Positions 1 to 11,065 of a stretch of DNA of 64,000 nt are shown here, piece after piece; positions within the stretch are counted from its first letter, which is position 1, and every line of letters starts with the position of its first letter. The notes below the pieces were generated by a model. It saw only the letters and a list, made by a program, of their open reading frames with translations. It did no database searches and was not told the DNA's origin. A program made the position numbers and the translations under genes. The stretch is from Chelydra serpentina (Eukaryota; Chordata; Testudines; Chelydridae), in assembly GCA_037349315.1 (NCBI GenBank), contig JBAIAC010000026.1:3100001-3164000 (forward strand), read 5' to 3'.

Positions 1-138
1 GCGCCAGAGCCAGCCCTACGGATACCACTAGGGGAAAAATTTCCGAGGACTGTGCACGCAGCGCGCACACCTGACGTGGAATGGACATGAGCAACACATC
101 TCAAAGAACAACAGCTACGTGAAGTAGGTAAAGTTTTT
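1..138 (+). mobile_element. Terminus of a DIRS-type retrotransposon (cut by window edge)
   Basis: This segment matches, with scattered differences, the stretch 41986-42115 at the end of the DIRS-type element further down. Both run from GCCAGAGCCAGCCCTA through TGGATACCACTA to GGACATGAGCAACACATCTC (GGACACGAGC in the other) and a final GTTACG/GCTACG-AAGTAGGTAA stretch. The body of the element would lie before position 1. Confidence 0.7.
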
Positions 139-3100
139 TTCCTGGCTCAAGAGTCTAAATACTCCTCTCCACCCCCGGACATAAATGACCTGTTCAGGTG
201 AACGTGGCAGACTTAAAGTTCAGGAATAGTCTGAAAAACAATTCTGTGAAAATGGCATTGCTGAGTTTGTTTCTCTCAGTGACTCCAGATCAAATTTTCT
301 CACTTTACAAGTAAATGATATCTCTTTTTTTCTTCCCACATAACTAAAAGCATTGCACCATCACTGTGGGGTGGGAGTCTGGCTGGCACATGTTCTTTCT
401 GCCTAGTGCATCATCACTAGCAACAAAGGTTCTGAAATCTGGAACTTGGATGAATTAGTATGTTTGCGATGTGAGTCTGGATAGAATCAGATGTGTCATT
501 GACTTACCCAAGGCCACAGAAGGAATGTGATAGAACAAGAATTTTGATTCCCACCCAGTCTCAGATGCTCACCCTTCTAACAGAGAATGTTTCTTACTTC
601 TACTTTGTTTTACTGCTATTAGAAGTAAAGAGACTTCAAAAGGAAGCTGTGTAACGTGTGGTTAAAATGACTTTGTAAAGACCGCACCTCTCGTTCAGAT
701 CTTCTCCCTGTGTATTCAGAGCCATAGCCAATCTTTGTGTGAACAAAGGCATACTTTTAAACCGATCACTACAGATTCCCCAGCCATAAAATAGGAATGG
801 TGCCCACCTCTTCCCTGGGCTGCTTTGAGGGCTAGTGCTTAGATCACTTGGAACACGAGAATTACTTTGTGCTAAATGGTTCTTTTAAAATTCATCAACT
901 GCATGCAAGCCAATTGAGTGGGCATCAGAACTGAGGAGAAATCACAAAGTGAATGATCCCAGTGTGGCGTGGGGACTAACTTGCTCCAGTTCTCTTCCAG
1001 TGAGGAGCAAAGAGAAGATACAGGTGTCTCAGGCAGTACTACCTTTTGGGTCAATGAAGTCTGCTGTTAACTGAAGTGCCAAGTCAGTAGATGGATTGTT
1101 ACAGCCATTCTGAGTGGCTCTCTCAGAAATCCCCCCTAGTGTGGGCATGAGTTTCCAAAGAATATCCATTCTTTCTCATGAGGCAACCAACCGTTCTAAA
1201 GGAGAGAGGGCATTGGAAGCTCAAGGGGGAGAGCACGGTTACTTCTGATGAGCCAGTTATTTGCGTGGGTGATGTGGTTGATTAACATCGCCCCAGATTT
1301 CCAATATTCACATCTGCGGAGGAAAAAATAAACCTGAGGACTTGTCATAAAACTTTCAGCCAGCTGTGAAAAGGATGATGGCTTTTTAGTAAATATTTTG
1401 TCACTCATGATGTTAGTTTTAAACCTGAGGGGAGGGGAATCCCTGATGAGTGATGGAGAATTCTGGATTTTGCTAAAGTTTGTCACATCAGTTTCCCCTG
1501 GCCACACTCACCCTAATCCTGAACCCACTCCCCTGTGCTGCTAAACTCCCCACCACCAGCCACCGTCCCTACATGTGCCTCTGCAGCACTGCAGGGGTAC
1601 AAACCTTGGTGCACTGCCTGTCCTCTGGGATGGGCTTGGGCAGTAAAGCCCAGAGAACTTCTCTCAGTGCGGCACAGATTGCAAGCACAATGACGCTAAA
1701 CAAAAACTTTCGCCAAAGTGAATAGCTCTTTGTTCAGGTTGCTTTTTAGTTTTGCTCTGTTAGTTTTAGGCCCATTGTGCTGCAGCTCTAAGCTTTCAAC
1801 TTGCCATGGCCAAAATATGGGACCCCATGTGAAGCAAAGAGCATAAAATAAAGGGCGCACCAAAAAGAGAGTACAGGGAACTTAACATGAACTGAGATTC
1901 ACTTCCTTGCTCCTTTGTTCTAGCTTCAGGCCTCGGATTCAGCTTTATTTCTTACAGAGCACCCAAAGGGCAATAGGTGCTTCACAAGCAAGTCTGCCAA
2001 ACAGAATGCCTGCCCTGGGCACTTAAATCTGTGGGGTGGGTTAGGGGGTGTTTGATGGGCCCCAGTAGCAAGTGACTGATCAGTGAAGCTAGCGTGTTGG
2101 GGCTTGTTAATTTCTCGTTTGTAGAGACAGCCTGTGTGTAAATCCCTGGCTTTTAAAGTGCGATAACGCCTTGTCTGTGTGAGAGGGAGATGAACAGAAG
2201 TGCCGCTGGAGCGAGAGAGCACAGTTGCTACAGGTCTGAGATCTGCTCTTGGCTCCCTTCAGCTCTGTACAGTAGCTTCCTCCAGGCCTGGGGCTGACTG
2301 CGGACAGCATGGCATTCTAAACGGAACTCTGTGGGGTTTACCAGCAAGGCGAGGCGGGGACGCTTGTGTGTGTGAATTTTGTTGTAATTGTATTTAGTGG
2401 CAAAACGTCCCTGGGAGTATTGAGCTTATTAGGAACTGAATTTGGGAGGGTATTTGCTTTCAAGGAGGCAGGGAGGCCAGCTTTGCCATTTTGAAGGGGC
2501 AGGTGGTGAATGCAAAGAAATTCATTCAATCAAATAGAAGTTGGATCCCGGAAGATGTTTGCAATCCAATTTGAGATGCCTGCAGGCAGCATTTCCATAT
2601 GGGATTCCTGATGGATGCGGTTGAGGTGATGGCCCTTTCCCAAGACCCCACACTCGCTGAGACTGAAGGGCAAAGCAAGGGCACTGGCGAGAACACTGCA
2701 TGAGCCTCTAGTGGTAACAGAGGAGTGGCCCAGGTGGAAGACGTGACCAGGAAGCTGCCAGCTGGCCCAAGCCCTCTGTGCCAGTTATTCGAACAGTAAG
2801 GCAGCCAGGCACCCCTTCCCCCACCCCGCCCAGAAGCACCTATGCTTTCTGTATACAATTCTGGGGATGTTACCTCTGCCTGTGACTTGAAGGAGTCCAG
2901 CAAGTGCCGATCATTGCATGTCTTAAAATGAGCTGCTACCGCCGGGGTGGGGGGATTTGCAAATGATGCCCTTTGCTGTCACTTACCTAGTCACGGTGTC
3001 CTTGTGCTTTGGAGATGAGGCAGGGTCCGCTGGTGGCATTAGGACTCCGGCAACCCTGTTTCTGTTCCTCTACCACCGGCTCTGTGCTTTGAGGCACAGA

Positions 3101-5066
3101 AAGGTGAGGCAGTTTCTCCACATGTAAATGAGGATGTGATTTGCCTCTAACAAGTGTGAGTTCACGGGCTTGTCTAAACAACCCTGAGATCCTAGGCTGG
3201 GTGGGGTGAGGGCAGAAGGGTCAAGTACTGTCAATAGCTGGTGCTCCAGCCTTCCAGCTGCTTGCTGTCCCCCCCATCCCAGGCCCATCTTTGTGCTGCT
3301 GGTTTTTATAGTGCCTGCGGCCTAGCCCAGCACACGATTTCACTGGCCCGTCCTAAGCTGGAAGCAGCCTTTGCTCAGTCCTAGTTGTACTGTGGTCTGT
3401 GGCAGGCTCCCTCTTGTAACTGGTCACTTGCTGCCCCTGTATCAGGAGGAGGGATCTGGAAGAAAACCAGGTGTTTGCAGATGCAAAGTCAGTGGCTTTT
3501 AGCAAGTCTTGCTCTCTCGTCCCTCTGCTCCCCAGAGGTTACTCATGCTGATTGACATGTTGCTTATTCATGTGACACTGCAGGCATCATGCATCCTGCT
3601 GTGTCTCCTGCAGAGCAGTTCAGGGCGGGCAAGGTCTGACCCCTCCAGGCCACCCTACAGTTCAGATCTCTCTACTGTTTTAGACTCCAAACATCAATGG
3701 GCCTCTGGTGCTTCATCCCTAGTGCTGGTGGTTGCAGTGCATTTGTACCCAGCCTCTGGTGCTCGGTGCACCATCTGGCATCAGATGGGGGCTGAAACTC
3801 AGTGCACTAATTACACATTTCTGAAAATCTGCCTCAAATGATCTGGGCACCCATCCTGAGAGATGACAGGTCTGTCAGTGTTACAAAGTGGCTTCAGTCC
3901 TGCTCAGTTTTCCCTCTGCCAGCTACCATCATCACTCTCCTGAAGGGCGAAAGGCTATTGCTGCTTGATGTATTGCCCGGATATAGCCTCACTGCTTTAT
4001 GCATTTCAGCCCTAATGCCCTTCCTTGCACATTCGCTGTCCCTCTGTATAGCAGGCTTCGGTTTCAGAGAGTTTGAGGGGAGCCAAACTTGTGAGCATTT
4101 CTGCATCAGACTTTTCACATACAGCTACCACAGTTGTGTAGTCAGGTATTTGTGCACACAGGATCAGCTAGGTAATCCATGCCGCACTTGTGTTCAGCTC
4201 TTTGGGTGGGGGGGCTTAAGTGTACCGATTCTTTCAGGGATTGGGAGAAACTTCCCACTCTTATGCTCCCCCCATCCTCCCCTCCCGCATCCTCTTCATT
4301 ATAAAAAAAAATTGGATCGGGGTTGAACTGAAGCAGAGATTTGGTAGCTGTGAAATTGTCTCAGTTGGAAGGCAAAGGTCGCCGTCCCCTTTCTTCCCTG
4401 GTGATGGGGGGCCTGAAAAGAGGTACAGTTAAATTGTCGTGGGAAGATTGATGGGGGTTTCTCTTTTAACACTGATGAGGAAGGAATGCAAGTTTACTTT
4501 TCACACTGCCTGGGTTTGGGAGCTTGCCAGAAATGGGGCTCTCATTCTTGGCTCTTGTGTTGCCGTCCCTTGGTTTCGTCTCACCTCCCACCCCTCCGGC
4601 CTGCATTTAGAAAAAAAATAAATTACAAATCCCCCAAACCTCCAAATGTGTAGGGAAGAAACCTTGCTGCCCACTGTTACAGAACGAGGCTGCATTCAAG
4701 TCACAGCGCGGCCAGCCTTCGTGTGGGATGAATAGCCCACTGCCCTCAACCAGTATGTGCCCTGATTCCTAACCACCCTGTGCCGAGTGCAATGGCGCTC
4801 TGACAGGCATCTCACCACTAGGGGTCCTTGGAGGGCTTTGTTCTGTGGAATGAGGCTATGGCAGCCCTTAATTCACTGCAGGCTGAGAATAAGATGGGTC
4901 TGGCGTGGGATGGCAAAGGGGAACGGAGAGTCTCTGAACCATCTCTTAACATGCTGCAATTGCCTCTCTAAGAACAGGGCTTGCCCTCAGCACTGAGGCC
5001 TGCTTCTCAGGGGCTCCTGGGGAAATTGAAGCCCGGTAGATAGTTACAGGCTGCAAGCAGGAAATC
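139..5066. other. Intronic sequence, no gene seen
   Basis: Apart from two faint MIR-like fragments (485-590 and 765-865) I recognise nothing here. Open frames are short and have no familiar motif or splice-framed coding stretch. By position it is probably VAC14 intron upstream of the first visible exon. Confidence 0.5.
485..590 (-). repeat. MIR-like SINE fragment
   Basis: Reading the opposite strand gives the MIR-type order: a tRNA-like region, then a stretch resembling 'gaccttgggcaagt' (here CTTACCCAAGGCCACA on +) with a preceding Cys/Ser-rich tRNA-derived part. It is heavily diverged. Confidence 0.45.
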
Positions 5067-5074
5067 ATGGTGCT

Positions 5075-5432
5075 CAGGGCCGGTGCAAGGAAGTTTCGCG
5101 TCCTAGGCGAAACTTCCTTGCACCAACCCTGCGCCCCAGCTAACACCGCCCTCCCTGCGGCGGCTCTCCCCCCTCCAACACCCCGCCCCCCCGTGGGCCG
5201 GCAGCCCAGCCCCCCACCCGCGGCAGCCTCCCCCCACCCGCGGCACCCCCCCAGCTCCCAGTTCAGCTGTGGAGCCAGGAGGGCAGCAGGCAGCCGCGGC
5301 CAGCCGCCCCCCCCCCCCCCCCCCGGCTCAGCCGCAGAGCCGGGAGGATGGCAGGCAGCCGCGGCCAGCCGCGCCCACCCCCCGGCGCCTTAGGCGACCA
5401 CCTAGAGTCGCCTAGTGGGTGCGCCGGCCCTG
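5075..5432. mobile_element. hAT-type MITE with 8-bp target duplication
   Basis: The element starts CAGGGCCGGTGCA and ends TGCGCCGGCCCTG, an inverted terminal repeat with one mismatch. It is flanked by a perfect 8-bp direct repeat ATGGTGCT (5067-5074 and 5433-5440), the duplication length typical of hAT transposons. Inside the left end is a perfect hairpin with 18-bp arms (5082-5099 and 5107-5124) and a 7-base loop. The middle is very GC-rich with poly-C runs. There is no coding capacity, so it is a non-autonomous element. Confidence 0.9.
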
Positions 5433-5914
5433 ATGGTGCTTAGGCCTGCACAAAGCGCTGTTGCCCACCTAGCTGTGTTGGGCAGGAGCGTGAAGAGGGG
5501 CGATCGTGGAGTCACACAGCTGTGCTGGCAAAAGCCCCAAGCGGAGAGGGAATTACCTTAGCAAAGTTGCGTCTGTTCTTATAATTTCTTTTGCTGCAGG
5601 GGGATGGGATGTGTGTGCTGGAATATGCAGTTTTGCCAGTATAAGATGCGCCCAGTATAGCTATGCTACAGCGCAAAGTGCTGTTAGTGTAGAACAGGCC
5701 TCCTGAGGGCTGTCTCAGCAATGCACTGCAGGCTTTCTCTTCCTGAAGCTTGGGGAAAACATCTTTTCTGAGTGTCTTTTCAGTGTTTTAATCCATCAGG
5801 GAGAAGCCTGGTTACTTGTTGCATTTGCTCTCTCTCTGGTAGTTGTGGTCCTTCTTACTGTAGTATCTGATCTTCACAGTCTTTAATGTGTTTATCTTCC
5901 CAATCCCCATGTGA

Positions 5915-6066
5915 GCCAAGAAAGGGCTGCTATCCCCATTTTACAGATGTGAAAACTGAGGCACAGAGGCTAAGTGACCCACCCGAGGTCACACATGGAG
6001 TCTCTGGCATAGTAGGGAATTGAACCCAGGTGTCCAGAGTTCTAGACTAGCATCCTAACTATTGGA
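5915..6066 (-). repeat. MIR-type SINE fragment
   Basis: On the + strand it reads CCCCATTTTACAGATGTGAA, AACTGAGGCACAGAGGCTAA, GTGACCCACCCGAGGTCACA, then AATTGAACCCAGGTGTCC, which is the reverse complement of the MIR core and tRNA-related part in the right order. Confidence 0.75.
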
Positions 6067-6480
6067 CCCTCTTTGCCTTTATTTTTTCATTTGTTCTCTT
6101 ATCTCCTCTTGGGATGCTGTCCAATTGACATGTCCTCCTTATTGCCTGCCAAGAGCAAATGCAAGATGGGTGTCTTTCTGATGCCCTCTGCTTGGCTTCC
6201 GGCTTCACCATGTTGTCCTTATCCTCCTTAGTTGCTCCATTTACTCCCTGGTGATCTAGTGGGTCTAAAGAGTCTTTCACTGCCTTCCTACTTCCGATGG
6301 ATTAAATAATGTATTGGCCTTTACATGGCTGGCTAATTGTTCTTCTGATTCCCTCTTCATCCTCCTGTCTAGTTCTGATCCCTTCCATTTTCTGGAGGAT
6401 ACTTGCGGGGCTTGAATAACCTCCTCAACCATGCAGTTGGCTCCGTTAGCCCTCAGGGAATGCGCCTACAGGCACACTTA

Positions 6481-6774
6481 GGGGTGGTCTACACTGGGGC
6501 GGAGGATCGATCTAGGAAACGCAACTTCAGCTACAAGAATAGCGTAGCTGAAGTCGACGTTTCCTAGATCGAACTAAGTTTACTTATTGCGGGTCCACGT
6601 GGTGCAGGCAGGCTCCCCCGTCGACAGCGCTTCCTCCTCTCGCCGAGCAGGAGTTCCGCAGTCAACGGGGAGCACTTCTGGGATCGATTTATCGCGTCCA
6701 GATGAGACGCGATAAATCGATCCCAGAAGATCGATCTCTACCGGCCGAATCGGGCGGGTAGTGTGGACCTACCC
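6481..6774 (+). mobile_element. Harbinger-type MITE, 294 bp, copy 1
   Basis: Ends are GGGGTGGTCTACACT and AGTGTGGACCTACCC (inverted). It is flanked by TTA at 6478-6480 and 6775-6777, the 3-bp duplication expected of PIF/Harbinger. Inside are two hairpins: one around the AACTTCAGCTAC / GTAGCTGAAGTC pair (about 6520-6555) and one around ATCGATTTATCGCGTC / GACGCGATAAATCGAT (about 6683-6724). It encodes no protein. Confidence 0.82.
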
Positions 6775-6777
6775 TTA

Positions 6778-7073
6778 GGGCTAGTCTACACTTACCCGCA
6801 GCGTCGGAGGCGTCGGATCGATCTTCTGGGTTCGATTTATCACGTCTTGTCTAGACGCGATAAATCGAACCAGGAAGTGCTCCCCCGTCGACGCCGGTAA
6901 TCCTGCTCTGCGAACGGAATAGGCGGAGTCGACGGGGGAGCTGCGCGCCGCCGTGTGGACCAGGGGTAAGTACTTTAAAGTTCGAAATAAGATACTTTGA
7001 CTTCAGCTACGTTATTCACGTAGCTGAAGTTGCGTTTCTTACTTCGAACTTGTGGGCTAGTGTAGACCAACCC
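6778..7073 (-). mobile_element. Harbinger-type MITE, copy 2, abutting copy 1 in inverted orientation
   Basis: It shares the same two internal hairpins as its neighbour but in reverse order: the ATTTATCACGTC-type hairpin first, the CAGCTACGTTATTCACGTAG-type hairpin last. Ends GGGCTAGTCTACACT and AGTGTAGACCAACCC are inverted. TTA flanks it at 6775-6777 (shared with copy 1) and 7074-7076. Confidence 0.82.
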
Positions 7074-7744
7074 TTAGAGTTCCTTAAGTAGCCTCCATGC
7101 TGAGGCAAGGGTTTTCATCTCCTTACTTCTGGCTTTAGGGCCTTTCATAGTTAACTGGGCAAGGACAGAGCATCTTTGGGCATCTCTTTTCCCAACCCTT
7201 GTGCTCATCAGGTGGCTGCCACTGTAGCTTGTGAAATACTTCGGTATCCTTGTGCTAGTTTTGAGGGTGTAACAAAATGCAGTACTGTGCAGCAGCAGCT
7301 ATTTCACATGGGTAGCCCCCAGCGGCGGAGTCCACTTCTCAGCAGTCTGTGGCATTACAGGGACCCTGACCCCTTTCCTTCTCGGTGGCAGCATTAGCAG
7401 AGCAGGGCTTTAACCAGGGATTGCTCATCACTGAATAGTCTTGCATAATCTTTAAACCGCCTGGTCAGTGGCTTGGGGGCCCTCTTTGAGCAATGTCGAC
7501 CCAAGCTGGCTCTGGGGCATCTGCTGTTCCCCCCCTTAAGAATGAGAGAGCAGAGCTCTATTTGCTCTGGGATATACCATACACACTGGAACAATACCAG
7601 AGGCCTGGAGCACTTGTGCTGGTATTTGAAAGCTGAAACAACTATGAAGTGCTCCTTTCCTTCAGCTCTTCCTAAAACATTAATCTTCCCACGTGTCCCA
7701 GCCCCAGGTGTAGTGGAAAGGGGGTTCCCTGGGCGTGTTGTCAA

Positions 7745-7850
7745 GGATTATTCAGATGAGGGAATATATTTTATTGGACCAACTTCTGTTGATGCAAGGC
7801 ACCAGTTTTTGAGCTACACCCAGCGCTTTCTTCAGGTTACTCATCCTGGT
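7745..7850 (-). repeat. Unassigned interspersed repeat, inverted partner of 8046-8165
   Basis: Reverse-complemented, it carries CAACAGAAGTTGGTCCAATA followed by AAATATATTCCCTCA and is preceded by AACCTGAAGAAAGCGCT, a common turtle and crocodile repeat tail whose class I cannot name with certainty. Confidence 0.55.
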
Positions 7851-8045
7851 GCCACTCACTGTATGCTCTGCTCTATCCCCAGCTCCGGGCATGGTTCCCA
7901 CTGTGCAGGATGGGGTTTGAGTGGCATCTGGCGTGGGGAGCCTCGAGCTGAGTGGGGGTTTGTGCAGGGCCTGCCACAATGGGGTCCTGACTCAGTGAGA
8001 GGCTGTTGGATTTCCTGAGCACATGCCGAGAGGCACCAGGAATTG

Positions 8046-8165
8046 ATAACCTGAGGAGGAGCTCTGGTAGCTCGAAAGCTTGTTCCTTTCCCCCAACAGA
8101 AGTTGGTGCAGCGAAAGCTATTACCTCACCCACTTTGTGTCTCCGATCTTGGGACCAACACTTCA
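8046..8165 (+). repeat. Unassigned interspersed repeat, same family as 7745-7850
   Basis: It contains CCTGAGGAGGAGCTCTGGTA, GCTCGAAAGCTTGTTCC, CAACAGAAGTTGGTGCAGCG, AAAGCTATTACCTCACCCAC in order, the forward version of the family seen reversed 200 bp upstream. Confidence 0.6.
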
Positions 8166-8244
8166 AACGAAGGATTGTTCACTCGGGTGAATGCAGAGTT
8201 CACTCCCTAGCAGCTGTCCGAGTGTTTGAATGGCAATTGCACTA

Positions 8245-8424
8245 TTCATAGAATCATAGAATATCAGGGTTGGAAGGGACCTTAGGAGGTCATCTAGTCC
8301 AACCCCCTGCTCAAAGCAGGACCAATCCCCAATTTTTGCCCCAGATCCCTAAATGGCCCCCTCAAGGATTGAACTCTCAACCCTGGGTTTAGCAGGCCAG
8401 TGCTCAAAACACTGAGCTATTCCT
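8245..8424 (-). mobile_element. Cry I-type tRNA-derived SINE
   Basis: The reverse strand starts with the tRNA-like head (AGCTCAGTG A-box region, then a B-box-like GAGTTCAATCC, here GAGAGTTCAATCC) and ends with the CR1-like tail read on + as TCATAGAATCATAGAATATC, AGGGTTGGAAGGGACCTTAG. This is the turtle polIII SINE that uses CR1 machinery. Confidence 0.85.
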
Positions 8425-8784
8425 GATGAACTACATTCAAGGGGTGACTGGTGAGGTGACCTCTGATGTCCCAGACCATCAGCCAGTAGTGACAGTTATT
8501 CATAGCTGAAGTTTAAAACTAAAACAAAACCCCTAAATGTGCAGGAGGAATGAGGGGCATCTCGTCAGATAAAATGTGCTTTTATTACAGATTTTCAAAG
8601 GCATAAAACACGGGGCAGTTCTGACAGATGCTGATAGTCCTGATAACATCACAACCCACTGGAGCATTGCTCTTGTGGTTGCCATGTTGTTGGAACCCCT
8701 GGGGTGGGGATGCGTGTGAGTGAACGTAGCTCCGTTGCCCGTGTAGCATCCTATGCACAGTAAATGATATGATACATAATGCAT

Positions 8785-8885
8785 CAGAAGTACTTCTCAT
8801 CCCTGGATCTCCAAGCACTCTACAAAGATGGGCCTTAATCCTGAGTCTCAGCTGAAGAAACTGAGACCAAGGCTAAAGATCACGC
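8785..8885 (-). repeat. MIR-like SINE fragment
   Basis: It holds CAAGCACTCTACAAAGATGG and AAACTGAGACCAAGGCTAAA, GATCACGCAGAGGG, consistent with a reversed MIR core and 3' part. It is followed directly by a MITE-like stretch. Confidence 0.5.
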
Positions 8886-8886
8886 A

Positions 8887-9125
8887 GAGGGCTTGTCTAC
8901 ACAGAGAGCTGCACTTGTTCACCTACAGATGTGAATTTAAACTGCTCTAGTTAAACCACTGCAAACTCCTGCATGGATGGTATTTGGTTTAAGAGCAGCT
9001 TATTTCGGTTTATCTTAAACCTGTTCCTAATAAAATTAAACAAATAAGAGTGGTGACACCTGGGTTTGTACTGGTTGAGTTGAACTGGTTTAACGAAACT
9101 GGTGTAACTTTATGTGTAGGCAAAG
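8887..9125. mobile_element. Diverged MITE rich in AAACTGGTTT-like words
   Basis: It begins GGGCTTGTCTACAC and ends GTGTAACTTTATGTGTAGGC, with internal TTAAACTGCTCTAGTTAAAC and GTTTAACGAAACTGG. The same layout recurs at 36118-36355. The clear inverted word is (T)GTCTACAC / GTGTAG. No coding capacity. Confidence 0.45.
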
Positions 9126-9449
9126 TATGAGTTGGGGGCAGGGCCAAGAGTAAAACGTGACTGCCTAGAGCCCTGTTGTCTTACCTTCCGTGCAGGTTGT
9201 CTGTGCCATGCACGTAGTGAAGCTTTGTTCCCTGGCTATCTGAGCGTCCTGCGGAAGCTGGCTGGCTGAGGGAATTTCAGTGAGGAAGTGAGGCCTCGTG
9301 GCTAAGGCGTTGGACTGGGACTCCAGCTCCTGCCTCGGGCATAGATTTCTTACCCTCAGTGGCCTGCCCACTGCCGTGTATGTCTGCCCTGGAATAAAAA
9401 ACCCGCAACATGGCCGCCACGACCCCGGCCTGCTGATTCGGGCTCTTGC

Positions 9450-9609
9450 GGCTTAAACATTGCTGTGTGGAAGTTTGGGCTGAGGCTCGAGCCCAGGCTC
9501 TGGGACCCTCCCCACTTGCATCTACTCAGCAATTTTACAGCCCCACGAGCCCAAGTCAGCTGACCTGGGCCAGCCGTGGTCGTTTAATCACTGTGCAGAT
9601 ATACCCTTA
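9450..9609. mobile_element. Diverged MITE remnant
   Basis: It contains AAACATTGCTGTGTGGAAGT, a pair of related halves around GCTCGAGCCCAGGCTCTGGG, and ends ACTGTGCAGATATACCCTTA. This resembles the terminal words of the Harbinger-type MITEs nearby; assignment is tentative. Confidence 0.35.
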
Positions 9610-11023
9610 GTCTCTCTCTACCTCAATTCCCCATCTGTAAAATGGGCACAATCTTTCCTTTCTTCCAGCCTTGGTCTCTAGTCTGTTTAGACTGTAAGGC
9701 TTCTCCGGACAGGAGTTGTACCGCCGTCTAGCTGTATAGTTAAAGCCACACAGCCCCCTAGTCTGGACGCATTATACCAGTATAAAGGTGCTTTATTCCT
9801 GTATGAGGAGGGGAATAAACTACCCCTGTCGGAAGATGCCTTACTGGTGTAGCGCATTTCCCCCTCTTGTACAGGAATGAGCTATACCAGCAAACGGCAC
9901 CCTAAGGCTCTGTGGAACTATGCCCACACTAGAGGTGATACCGGTGGAACTATGCTGGTAAATGCATATCCCCCGTGAACAGACACAGGTACAAAACCTG
10001 TTACCCAGGCCTCTGCTCCTTGGGGGCAGGAACTCTCACTGTGTGCGCACATTGGGGCCCTCCTCTCTTCTGGTGTCTAGGTGCCACTGCAATATAAATT
10101 CATCTGGTCGTATCTCATCAAATCGGTTCCCTGCCATTGGTGCACTTCGGTCCCTCCTATTCTTTGCCTGTGGCACACTGTAGTTTAGACTCCGGAGGGC
10201 CATAATCATTTGGTCTAATCCAAATTATTGGGCTCAGTGCAGGGGTAAGTGGCTTGGGTGCAGTGGCCTCTGACGTGCAGGAGGTCAGACTAGATCTGGT
10301 GGACCCTGTGACTCTATGCTAATGTGTGGGGCTGTAATGCTCTCTGGATAATGTGGAGGTCTGGCTAACCCATGCCATTCCATAGGACTTGCATTGTGTG
10401 GCTGTATCGGTGTGTGTTACTTAGGTGGATACAAAACATTCTGGCAAAATGATCTTTATCCCTCCTCTTACCCTTTTTGGCTTCTTTATACCGTGCATTT
10501 AATAACACTCCTGCTTCTGATCTCAGTGTAGTCCGTCACCGGAGCAAATGCCAATGCTAGAATGAGCTTGTCGCTGTGTGAGTGGGAGGAGAGTGGAGCT
10601 GTAGACGACTAGATGGCAATGGGATCTCTCTTCAGAATCCCCTTAATGAGAGGCTGCTGTGGGGCTCGTCTCATTCCAAGGTGATGAAAGCACTTCCAGG
10701 GTTGATGGAAGAGACACGCTCTTCTCTGATGATCACATGCTGCCTAGAGAGGGAGATGAGCTCTTTGCCACCAGGGCAAAGCCTACAGAACTCCTTAATG
10801 AGAGGCTGCGCTCCCCAAAGGGACCTGCTGCTGCAGGCTTCTGGGGAATCTGCTCAGCGCTTTTAGTGTGGGAAGGCGCCTGGGTCACAAGAATTGAGGC
10901 TTTTTGTCCTCTCCTCAGCAGCTGGGGACCTTGCCTCCGGGTGCCAAAGGGTGACCTGCTCAACCAGCAGTGGGGCAGCACCCATCAAGTGTCCCCACTT
11001 TCAGCACCTATGGTCCTGCCGAC

Positions 11024-11065
11024 TCTCTTCTCTCCTCTCCTCTCCTCTCCTCTCCTCTCCTCTCC
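11024..11065 (+). repeat. (CTCTC)n microsatellite
   Basis: A near-perfect run of the pentamer TCTCC/CTCTC, roughly eight units long, ends at TCTCCTGTTC. Confidence 0.9.

Noticed and set aside
5067..5393. Pro/Ala-rich open frame
   Set aside because: It is contained in the GC-rich hAT MITE 5075-5432, so composition explains the absence of stops.
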